In this document: piece by piece, positions 6,607 through 12,637 of the stretch
Numbering within the stretch: the first letter of the stretch is position 1
Layout of the letters: the number at the start of each line of letters is the position of its first letter
NCBI GenBank assembly: GCA_002403295.1
Contig: DHHN01000072.1
Location: 46,905 to 59,541 of the forward strand
Reading direction: 5' to 3'
DNA length: 12,637 nt
DNA from: a bacterium UBP1_UBA4771
Lineage (GTDB): Bacteria; Krumholzibacteriota; Krumholzibacteriia; Krumholzibacteriales; Krumholzibacteriaceae
Program-made: the position numbers and the translations under genes
Notes under the pieces: model-generated
What the model was told of the DNA's origin: nothing
Databases searched by the model: none
Seen by the model: the letters and a program-made list of their open reading frames with translations, nothing else

Positions 6607-8247
6607 CTAGCCGCCCGCGACGTCGAACGGGCCGCGGCCGAGGAGGTTCCGGGCGAGAACGTTTTCGGGGTCGTGCTCGATGAGGCGCCCGAGCATCTCG
6701 TCCGCCTCGCCGGCGCGCCCCTCGTTGCGCAGCGTGAGGGCGAGCGAGAGCGACGCCTCGCTGTACTCGGTGTTCAGGGAAAGGGACTTGCGGTAGTACC
6801 GCTCGGCGCTCTCGAGATCGCCCCGGTAGAACTTGATGTCCCCGAGGATCTTGAAGAGGTCGGCGAAATCGGTCGCGGGCGGATCGAGGAGGCGCTCGGC
6901 GTCCTCGTATGAGCCCCGGCGGATGAGGATGAGGGCGAGCTTTTCCTTCGCCCGGAGAAAGCCCGGATTGGCGTCGAGCGCCCGCCGGAAAAAGCGTTCC
7001 GCCTCCTCCATCCTCGCGAGCCGGAGGTAGCAGTCGCCGAGGAAATAGAGCACGTCGGCGCTCTCGCCGCCGGCCTCGAGAATTTCGCGCAGCACGCGCA
7101 TGGCCTCCTCGAGATTCCCCTCGCGCAGATGAACGAGCGCGTAGCTGAGATCGACGTCGGTTCTGCGCTGCTCCCCTTTCGCGGCCTCGTGGAGATACTC
7201 GATGGCGCGCTTTCCCTCGCCGAGGGCGAAGAGCAGCAGCCCGTAGTAGTAGCGCGCCTTGCAGTAGTCCGGGGAGAGCGAGAGCGATTTCTCGAGCGCC
7301 GCGCGGGCCCGGTCGAGATCGCCGAGATAGAAGCTCGTCGCGCCGAGGAAACACTGGAGATCGGCGTAATCGGGTTTGATGGCGGCCGCCCGCTCGAAGC
7401 GCTCGAGCGCCTCGCGGTAGAGCTTGCGATCGAGGTGGACGACGCCGAGATAAAAGAGGGCCTCGGCGTAGCGCGGATTGACGTCGAGCGCCGCCTCGAG
7501 CTCGCGCCGCGCCGCCTCGTGATCCCCGCGCCGAAGGTGCGCGAGGCCGAGCTTGAAGCGGATATCGGCGTACTCGGGATGAGCGTCGCGCGCGATCTCG
7601 AACGAGGCGACGGCCTCGTCGTAGTTGCTCGTGTTGTACGCCTCGATCCCTTCCCGCACGGCCGAATCGAACTGCGCGTCGGTCCGGATCACGTCCCTGA
7701 GGGAGGCGAGCGGGGGTATGTCCGTCTCGCGCCCCGCGAGATGATCGCTCAGGAATTTGCTGACGGGGCTCGGGTTTTCGGATCCGATCTTGAGCGCCCG
7801 TTTGAAGACCTCGTCCGCCTCGGCCGTCTCGCCGCGCTCGTAGAGGATGATGCCGAGGTAGCAGATCGCCTCGAAGTAGTTCGGATGGAGCTCCACGGCG
7901 CGCCGCAGATTCGCGAGCGCCTCGACGGCGTCGCCGAGCTTGTGCAGGATGACGCCCATGCGGTAATAGATGTCGGGATAGGTCGGATTCTCCTCGATCG
8001 CCTTCCTGAAATGGACGAGCGCCGCTTCGGGCTCGCCGGCGAGGTATTTCGCGGCGCCGATGTGGGCGTGGGACTCCGCGGCGTAGAACATCCCGAGGGC
8101 GTAAATGGGATCGTCCTTCCCCGCCTTCGGAATCGCCTTCTCGAGCTCCGCGACGGCGAGCTCGTACCGGCCTTCGTTGAAATACCGGATCCCCCGCTCG
8201 TACTCGGGGTTCTTGTTCATCCCGAATATCTTGCCCCAGAGCGACAC
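6607..8247 (-). CDS. Tetratricopeptide repeat (TPR) protein
   Basis: The 546-residue product is built almost wholly of TPR helical hairpins, about a dozen. They show the usual pattern, for example YFNEGRYELAVAELEKAI (22-39), LHKLGDAVEALANLRRAVEL, LGLAHLRRGDHEAARRELEA, LGVVHLDRKLYREALERFER and FYRGDLESAERYYRKSLSL. Residues around 175-205 break the array into two blocks. No signal peptide, membrane helix or enzymatic domain is visible, so it is probably a cytoplasmic scaffold or adaptor. The start is GTG, with GAGAGGG seven bases upstream. The gene begins 15 bp after ftsZ and ends 18 bp before the radical SAM gene, so it is very likely transcribed with the division genes. A role in division is suggested by context only. 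TPR proteins have very diverse partners. Confidence 0.9.
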   Translation of the reverse strand: MSLWGKIFGMNKNPEYERGIRYFNEGRYELAVAELEKAIPKAGKDDPIYALGMFYAAESHAHIGAAKYLAGEPEAALVHFRKAIEENPTYPDIYYRMGVILHKLGDAVEALANLRRAVELHPNYFEAICYLGIILYERGETAEADEVFKRALKIGSENPSPVSKFLSDHLAGRETDIPPLASLRDVIRTDAQFDSAVREGIEAYNTSNYDEAVASFEIARDAHPEYADIRFKLGLAHLRRGDHEAARRELEAALDVNPRYAEALFYLGVVHLDRKLYREALERFERAAAIKPDYADLQCFLGATSFYLGDLDRARAALEKSLSLSPDYCKARYYYGLLLFALGEGKRAIEYLHEAAKGEQRRTDVDLSYALVHLREGNLEEAMRVLREILEAGGESADVLYFLGDCYLRLARMEEAERFFRRALDANPGFLRAKEKLALILIRRGSYEDAERLLDPPATDFADLFKILGDIKFYRGDLESAERYYRKSLSLNTEYSEASLSLALTLRNEGRAGEADEMLGRLIEHDPENVLARNLLGRGPFDVAGG

Positions 8248-8254
8248 GGCGTAT

Positions 8255-8261
8255 CCCTCTC
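8255..8261 (-). promoter_or_regulatory. Ribosome binding site fixing the GTG start of the TPR gene
   Basis: GAGAGGG on the minus strand lies seven bases before the GTG at 8247-8245, inside the 15 bp gap after the ftsZ stop. It supports GTG rather than the ATG ten codons further in. Confidence 0.55.
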
Positions 8262-8262
8262 G

Positions 8263-9522
8263 TCAGTCGAGCTGCTTTCGCAGGAACGTCGGAATGTCGA
8301 GGTTCGGCTCGTGAAAGCTTCCGAAGTTCACCGCGTGGAGGCCGACCCGCGCGAGGCCTTCCGCCTCCTCGCGAACGATGCGCGCCTCGTCGAGCGCCTC
8401 TATCGTCACGATGTCCGGGGTCCTCGTTTCGGCGACCGGAATCTCGACGGGAACGGAGACCGGCACGGCGCGGGGCTCCGAGGCCGGGACCCTCTCCGCG
8501 ACCGGGATCCTCTCCGCGACCGGGATCCTCTCCGCGACCGGGGCGAGCGGAAAGATTTCGCGCTCGCGCGGGGTGAAGCCGGTCGCGATGACGGTGACCT
8601 GGAGGCTGTCCGTCTCGCCGCGATTCACGACGGCGCCGAAGATCACGTTCGCGTCCTCGCCCGCTTCCTGGCTGATGATCGAGGTCGCCTGCGAGATCTC
8701 GTGCAGCGTCATGTTCTCGTCGCCGGTGATGTTGACGAGCACTCCCTTCGCGCCCTTGATCGACACGTCGTCGAGGAGCGGGCTCGTGATCGCCGTCCGG
8801 GCGGCCTGGATCGCCCGGTCCTCGCCCGCGGCGCTTCCCGTGCCCATCAAGGCGTCTCCCATGCCGCTCATGATAGAGCGCACGTCCGCGAAGTCAAGGT
8901 TTATGAGCCCCGGCGTGAGAATGAGGTCGGAAATTCCCTTCGTCGCGTGGAGCAGCACCTCGTCCGCCTTCGAGAACGCCGTCATGAGCGGCGTCTCCGC
9001 TCCCACGATCGAGAGGAGCTTGTCGTTCTGGATGATGATGAGGGTGTCGACTTCCTGCTTGAGCGCGGCGATGCCCTCGAGCGCTTGCCGGTGCCGCCGC
9101 TTTCCCTCGAACGTGAAGGGGCGCGTCACGATTCCCACGGTGAGCGCTCCCAGCTCGCGCGCGATGCGCGCCACGAGCGGCCCCGCGCCGGTGCCCGTGC
9201 CGCCGCCCATACCGGCCGTCACGAACACCATGTCCGCCCCGGCGAGCGCCTCCGCGACGAGATCGGCGTCCTCCTCCATCGCGCGGCGGCCGACGTCGGG
9301 GTCGCCGCCCGAGCCGAGCCCCTTCGTGAGGCAGTTGCCGACCTGGATGCGCTTGTGCGCCCGCGAAAGCTCGAGCACCTGCACGTCGGTGTTGACGGCG
9401 AGAAATTCGACGCCCTCGAGACCCGCCGCGATCATCCGGTTCACGGCGTTTCCGCCGGCGCCGCCGACGCCCACCACCTTCAGTTTGGCCAATTCGTCAA
9501 AATCGTCGAACTCGAACCGCAT
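8263..9522 (-). CDS. ftsZ: Cell division protein FtsZ
   Basis: FtsZ is the tubulin-like GTPase that polymerises into the division ring. The 419-residue product carries the glycine-rich start VVGVGGAGGNAVNRM (16-30), the tubulin signature GGGTGTG (106-112), and the T7 loop NLDFADV (208-214) with catalytic aspartates D210 and D213. The globular core ends near residue 318. A disordered, Pro/Val/Glu-rich linker (about 318-406) follows, with the repeated hexapeptide PVAERI. The conserved C-terminal peptide NLDIPTFLRKQ (407-417) binds FtsA and other partners. The ATG has AAGGGGG five bases upstream. The gene follows ftsA by 16 bp, the classical order, and is followed 15 bp later by a TPR gene. All catalytic residues I can check are present. 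Confidence 0.99.
   Translation of the reverse strand: MRFEFDDFDELAKLKVVGVGGAGGNAVNRMIAAGLEGVEFLAVNTDVQVLELSRAHKRIQVGNCLTKGLGSGGDPDVGRRAMEEDADLVAEALAGADMVFVTAGMGGGTGTGAGPLVARIARELGALTVGIVTRPFTFEGKRRHRQALEGIAALKQEVDTLIIIQNDKLLSIVGAETPLMTAFSKADEVLLHATKGISDLILTPGLINLDFADVRSIMSGMGDALMGTGSAAGEDRAIQAARTAITSPLLDDVSIKGAKGVLVNITGDENMTLHEISQATSIISQEAGEDANVIFGAVVNRGETDSLQVTVIATGFTPREREIFPLAPVAERIPVAERIPVAERVPASEPRAVPVSVPVEIPVAETRTPDIVTIEALDEARIVREEAEGLARVGLHAVNFGSFHEPNLDIPTFLRKQLD
8486..8539 (-). repeat. Three tandem 18 bp repeats in the FtsZ linker
   Basis: Three head-to-tail 18-base units occupy 8486-8503, 8504-8521 and 8522-8539. The last two are identical and the first differs at one base. Each unit encodes the hexapeptide VAERIP (permuted PVAERI), with Ile replaced by Val in the unit translated last. 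Because the unit is a multiple of three, copy number could change without a frameshift. Further degenerate PV-rich elements follow in the protein (residues 350-365). Confidence 0.9.
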
Positions 9523-9538
9523 GGTTGCCCCCTTCCGT

Positions 9539-10765
9539 TCACGAGAACAGGTTCGCCATCTGTTTTATCCGGTGAAACATCCATCTGACCCGGTCCGCCG
9601 GGCCGCCGCCGCCCTGCGCGGCTATGCGGTCGCCCCCCCAGAGCAGAAGGCCGACGCCGGTCGTCCACCCCGCCGAATCCACAAGCTCGGAGAGCCCCAT
9701 GAGATTCGCGGCGCGTCCGAGACGGACGGGAAGATCGAAAACCTCCTCGGCCACTTCGACCATGCCCCGCAGTTGCGATCCGCCTCCGGCGAGCACGATT
9801 CCGGCCCCGAGGAGCCGGTAATACGGATCCGCGCCCACCTGCTTCTTCACCATCGTGAAGATCTCCTCGGTGCGCGGCTCGATGATCGCGGCGAGAATCT
9901 GAGTCCGAATCTCGCGAGGCTCCCGCTCTCCGACGCCGGGCACCATGACCTTCTCCTCCTCTCCGGCGAGCGAGGCGAGCGCGACGCCGTGGGAGAGTTT
10001 GAGCTGCTCGGCGACCGACGCCGAGGACCTGAGCCCGATCGCGAGATCGTTCGTCACGCTGACGCCCCCGGCGGCCACGACCCCGCTCGCGCGGACCGTC
10101 CCGCCGTGGTAGAGCGCGTAACTCGTCACGCTCCCGCCGACGTCGACGAGGAGACAGCCGAGGTTCATCTCCTCGCGCGTCAGGACGGCGCGCGCGGAGG
10201 CGATGGGATCGAAGACCATGTCGACGATCTCGAGACCCGTTTTCTTGCACACCTTCATCATGTTCTCGAGGGGCATGCCGAGCGCCGTGACGATATGCAC
10301 CTCCGCCTCGAGCCTCATCGCGGACATCCCGATCGGGTCGCGAATGCCCGGATGGCTGTCGACGGCGAAATCCTGCGGCAGCGAATGCACGATCTCCTGA
10401 TTGAAGGGGAGCGTGATGCTGCGCGCGGCTTCCGTGACCTTTTCGATGTCGCGGGCCGTCACCTCGCGGCGTCCGGCCGGCAGCGCGATGACGCCGCGGC
10501 TCGAGAAGCTGCGGATGTGCGGGCCGGAGACCGACGCGCACACGCCCCGGATCTCCACGCCGGCCATGTGCTCGGCCTGCGAGACCGCCTCGCGGACGCT
10601 CGCCGACGCCTCGTCGATGTTGACGATGACGCCCTTCTTGACGCCGCGCGCGGGCGCGGCGCCCGCGCCGACGATGCGGGTCTCGCCGTCCGCGGTGAAC
10701 TCGCCGACGAGAACCGACACCGCGGTCGTACCCATATCGAGACCGACGACGAATTCAGAGGACAT
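9539..10765 (-). CDS. ftsA: Cell division protein FtsA
   Basis: FtsA is the actin-like ATPase that tethers FtsZ to the inner membrane. The 408-residue product shows phosphate-1 loop GLDMGTTAVS (8-17), the FtsA-specific 1C domain (about 84-160), phosphate-2 segment VDVGGSVTSYAL (207-218), AAGGVSVTNDLAIGL (231-245), and adenosine motif GIVLAGGGSQLRGM (322-335). The C-terminal DRVRWMFHRIKQMANLF (391-407) fits the amphipathic membrane-targeting helix. In phosphate-2, the usual Gly-Gly-Gly-Thr-Thr-Asp reads Gly-Gly-Ser-Val-Thr-Ser, so a conserved acidic residue is lost. The frame stays open back to 10978, inside ftsQ. I chose the ATG at 10765 because GAGGTGATC lies eight bases upstream and homology starts there. 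An ATG at 10795 is possible. FtsZ begins 16 bp downstream. Confidence 0.97.
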   Translation of the reverse strand: MSSEFVVGLDMGTTAVSVLVGEFTADGETRIVGAGAAPARGVKKGVIVNIDEASASVREAVSQAEHMAGVEIRGVCASVSGPHIRSFSSRGVIALPAGRREVTARDIEKVTEAARSITLPFNQEIVHSLPQDFAVDSHPGIRDPIGMSAMRLEAEVHIVTALGMPLENMMKVCKKTGLEIVDMVFDPIASARAVLTREEMNLGCLLVDVGGSVTSYALYHGGTVRASGVVAAGGVSVTNDLAIGLRSSASVAEQLKLSHGVALASLAGEEEKVMVPGVGEREPREIRTQILAAIIEPRTEEIFTMVKKQVGADPYYRLLGAGIVLAGGGSQLRGMVEVAEEVFDLPVRLGRAANLMGLSELVDSAGWTTGVGLLLWGGDRIAAQGGGGPADRVRWMFHRIKQMANLFS

Positions 10766-10773
10766 AGGCGGCC

Positions 10774-10782
10774 GATCACCTC
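10774..10782 (-). promoter_or_regulatory. Extended Shine-Dalgarno site deciding the ftsA start
   Basis: On the minus strand GAGGTGATC is a nine-base match to the complement of the 16S rRNA 3' end. It ends eight bases before ATG 10765. The rival ATG at 10795, one base after the ftsQ stop, has no such site. The spacing is a little long but acceptable. Confidence 0.6.
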
Positions 10783-10796
10783 GCTTTGACGGCATC

Positions 10797-11546
10797 TCAA
10801 CGAATGATGACCTGTCGATTGAATCGCAGATCGATGATCTCGGGGTGCCCCTCGCGATCGAGGAGCACCGTATTGACGGCCTTGAGCTTGCGCACCCGGC
10901 TCGCGTGCTCGTCGCGCCCGAGCCTGATGAGCGTTCCCGATCCCGTCCAGACGAGATCGATGTCGTCTCCGTCGACATGGATCTCGGAAACCTGCTTCGC
11001 CGGGGAAAACCCCTCCGCGCGGATGAGCCGGAGCACCTCGAGCGCCCGCGCGAGGTTCCGCCGTCCCGCCTCCCTCCCGAGGGATCGCTCGCCGATACCG
11101 GTGATGACGGGAAGGTCGATGTCGCCCCGTCCCGCCCGCGGCGGCAGGACCACTCCTTCCCGATCCACCTCCATGAGCGACCCCGCGGCGAGGAGGGCCA
11201 CGGGTTCCCGTTTCACGAGGCGACACTCGACGGTATGGAACGGCCGGCGGGCGAACCGCACGCTCTCGACCTCGCGAAACGAGGCGAGACGCTCGCGCGC
11301 CCAGCCGGTCCGGAGCGTGGCGAGATTTCTGCCGATGAGGCCGATCCGCACGATCTCGAGGGAGTCCTCCGGCACGCTCGCGCAGCCGTGGAAACGCACC
11401 GTCGTGACCGTGAAGAGCCCCGTGCAGAACACGGCGGCCGCGGCCGCGGCGAGCGCCGCGGCGGCGCCGGCGAGCGGCCGCCGCGGGATGCGAAACCGGC
11501 GGCTCGCCCCGCGCGAGGCCATCCCCTGCGATTCCCAGAACTTCAT
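10797..11546 (-). CDS. ftsQ: Cell division protein FtsQ
   Basis: FtsQ is a bitopic membrane protein that connects early and late divisome proteins in the periplasm. The 249-residue product has a basic cytoplasmic N-terminus (RGASRRFRIPRRP), one Ala-rich transmembrane helix (about 25-47), a POTRA-like domain (48-115, TTVRFHGCASVPEDSLEIV, then RRPFHTVECRLVKREPVALL), and the FtsQ beta domain (116-249) ending in IIDLRFNRQVIIR, close to the usual family ending. The order murC-ftsQ-ftsA-ftsZ confirms the assignment. Its ATG overlaps the murC stop in an ATGA, so translation is probably coupled; the ribosome site itself is weak (GAAGAAG). One cysteine (C41) lies in the membrane helix and others at 55 and 108. 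Confidence 0.93.
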   Translation of the reverse strand: MKFWESQGMASRGASRRFRIPRRPLAGAAAALAAAAAAVFCTGLFTVTTVRFHGCASVPEDSLEIVRIGLIGRNLATLRTGWARERLASFREVESVRFARRPFHTVECRLVKREPVALLAAGSLMEVDREGVVLPPRAGRGDIDLPVITGIGERSLGREAGRRNLARALEVLRLIRAEGFSPAKQVSEIHVDGDDIDLVWTGSGTLIRLGRDEHASRVRKLKAVNTVLLDREGHPEIIDLRFNRQVIIR

Positions 11547-12637
11547 GTCTTCTTCACCGCGCCCTTCCCCCCGACGAGCTCCTCGCCGAGCCGGTAGATG
11601 TCGCCGGCGCCGAGCGTGATGACGAGATCCCCCGGCCGCACGCTCCGGCGCAGCGTTTTCACGAGATCGCGCCAGACGGGCACGTAGCTCACGCGCGGTT
11701 TTCCCTCGCGCACGACGGCCCGGTACACGAGCTCGCCCGTGACGCCGGCGATCGGCCGTTCCCCCGCGGCGTAGACGTCGGTGACGAAGAGCTCGTCCGC
11801 CTCGCGAAACGCGGGGCCGAACCTCTCGTGAAGGTCGCGTGTTCGCGTATAGCGATGGGGCTGGAACACCACGACGATCCGGCGGTCGAAGTTTTCCCGC
11901 GCCGCGCGGATCGTCGCCTCGACCTCGGTCGGGTGATGCCCGTAGTCGTCGACGACGAGCACGCCCCCCGTTTCTCCCTTGTATTCGAAGCGGCGCGCGA
12001 CCCCCTCGAAGCGCTCGAAGGCGGTCCGCAGGGCGCGCCGGTCGATCTCGAGCTCCTCGGCGAGCGCGCAGACCGCGAGCGCGTTCAGCACGTTGTGAAC
12101 GCCCGGCACGCGGAGCGAGAGCCGGCCGCGCCGCTTGCCCCCGACGGTGTAGGCGAACCGGCTGCCGCCGGCGTTCGCCGAGAGCATTTCGCCGCGCACG
12201 TCGGCGTCCGGGCCGAAACCATAGGTGCGGAGCCTGCGATCGATGCGCGGCAGGACCAGCCGCACGTTCGGATCGTCGATGCAGCAGATGACGGCGCCGT
12301 AGAACGGAACGCGCCGCGCGAACTCGACGAAGGCGTCGTGGATCGAATCGAGCGTCCCGTAGAAATCGAGATGCTCCGCGTCGATGTTCGTGACGACGGC
12401 GAACACCGGCGACAGGTGAACGAAGCTGCCGTCGCTCTCGTCGGCCTCGGCGACGAGCAGATCGCCCCGTCCGAGACGGGCGTTCGTCCGCAGGCTCTTG
12501 ACGCGCCCGCCGACGATGATCGTCGGATCGAGTCCCGCTTCCTGGAGAACGGCGCCGGCGAGAGAGGTCGTCGTCGTCTTCCCGTGCGCGCCGGCGATCG
12601 CGATGCCGGTGCGGATGCGCATGAGCTCCCCGAGCAT
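11543..12637 (-). CDS. murC: UDP-N-acetylmuramate--L-alanine ligase MurC (partial, N-terminus outside window)
   Basis: MurC adds L-alanine to UDP-MurNAc with ATP in the cytoplasm, the first amino-acid step of peptidoglycan precursor synthesis. The 364 visible residues cover the central and C-terminal Mur ligase domains: P-loop AGAHGKTTTT (15-24), EADESDGSF (64-72), NIDAEHLDFY (84-93), GVHNVLNALA (179-188), RRFEYKG (215-221), DDYGHHPTE (230-238), QPHRYTRT (259-266) and GAGDIY (343-348). The YGHHPTE and HRYTRT motifs separate it from MurD/E/F. About 100 residues of the UDP-binding domain are missing; the Met codon at the window edge is internal. It overlaps ftsQ by four bases. Confidence 0.97.
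   Translation of the reverse strand: MLGELMRIRTGIAIAGAHGKTTTTSLAGAVLQEAGLDPTIIVGGRVKSLRTNARLGRGDLLVAEADESDGSFVHLSPVFAVVTNIDAEHLDFYGTLDSIHDAFVEFARRVPFYGAVICCIDDPNVRLVLPRIDRRLRTYGFGPDADVRGEMLSANAGGSRFAYTVGGKRRGRLSLRVPGVHNVLNALAVCALAEELEIDRRALRTAFERFEGVARRFEYKGETGGVLVVDDYGHHPTEVEATIRAARENFDRRIVVVFQPHRYTRTRDLHERFGPAFREADELFVTDVYAAGERPIAGVTGELVYRAVVREGKPRVSYVPVWRDLVKTLRRSVRPGDLVITLGAGDIYRLGEELVGGKGAVKKT

Noticed and set aside
8486..8539. CRISPR-like or regulatory repeat array
   Set aside because: The units are directly tandem without spacers and encode a clean hexapeptide repeat in the FtsZ linker.
7129..9588. An 819-codon open frame antisense to ftsZ and the TPR gene
   Set aside because: Low-complexity composition rich in Arg, Glu, Asp and Val mirrors the codons of the real genes; no domain is visible and it spans two well-supported genes.
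8378..10789. An 803-codon open frame antisense to ftsZ and ftsA
   Set aside because: Same cause: it is a Ser/Thr/Arg-rich shadow across two conserved genes, with no plausible start signal.
10766..10978. Extended N-terminus of FtsA from an ATG at 10978
   Set aside because: The extra 71 residues are Ser/Arg-rich, lie inside ftsQ in another frame, and FtsA homology begins at MSSEFVVGLDMGTT.
11433..11490. GC-only, palindrome-rich stretch (repeated GGCCGCGGCC) as a possible regulatory site
   Set aside because: It encodes the alanine-rich membrane helix of FtsQ; the repeated Ala codons explain the pattern.

Overview
The window is a compact, GC-rich stretch of bacterial chromosome made almost entirely of housekeeping genes. 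No intergenic gap exceeds about 70 bases, and no transfer RNA, ribosomal RNA, CRISPR array or insertion sequence is visible. High GC, strong third-position GC bias and frequent GTG starts suggest a high-GC Gram-negative lineage. The small zinc-ribbon protein at 1408-1983, with a start resembling those of Deltaproteobacteria and several candidate phyla near the FCB group, points the same way. This placement is an inference and a weak one; no marker in the window names a phylum.

Layout. (1) Bases 1-565, plus strand: the C-terminal tail of a membrane protein, then a 146-residue protein of unknown function. (2) Bases 573-4733, minus strand, read from right to left: recG, an HD-domain phosphohydrolase, a zinc-ribbon protein, and an RsbW-like ATP-binding protein fused to a degenerate receiver domain. 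Spacings are 49 bp, 49 bp and a 35 bp overlap, so these four probably form one operon. (3) rpmB (ribosomal protein L28, zinc-binding form) stands alone on the plus strand at 4801-4989, divergent from recG, with a 67 bp shared promoter region. (4) Bases 5014-12637, minus strand, read from right to left: murC (N-terminus outside the window), ftsQ, ftsA, ftsZ, a protein of about a dozen TPR repeats, and a radical SAM protein. All gaps are 31 bp or less, and murC/ftsQ overlap by ATGA.

How the genes work together. The right half is the distal end of a division and cell wall (dcw) cluster. MurC adds L-alanine to UDP-MurNAc, FtsQ is a periplasmic scaffold of the divisome, FtsA anchors FtsZ to the membrane, and FtsZ forms the ring. 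The genes murB and ddl, often found between murC and ftsQ, are absent from that position. The cluster continues past ftsZ into the TPR and radical SAM genes, which is its least ordinary aspect. The left half combines recombination-fork repair (RecG) with an apparent regulatory set (HD hydrolase, zinc ribbon, anti-sigma-like kinase).

I did not find a clearly novel multi-gene system. The best leads are the TPR and radical SAM genes following ftsZ, the pseudo-receiver/ATPase fusion with its overlapping zinc-ribbon partner, the exact 18 bp repeats in the FtsZ linker, and the unrecognised protein at 125-565.
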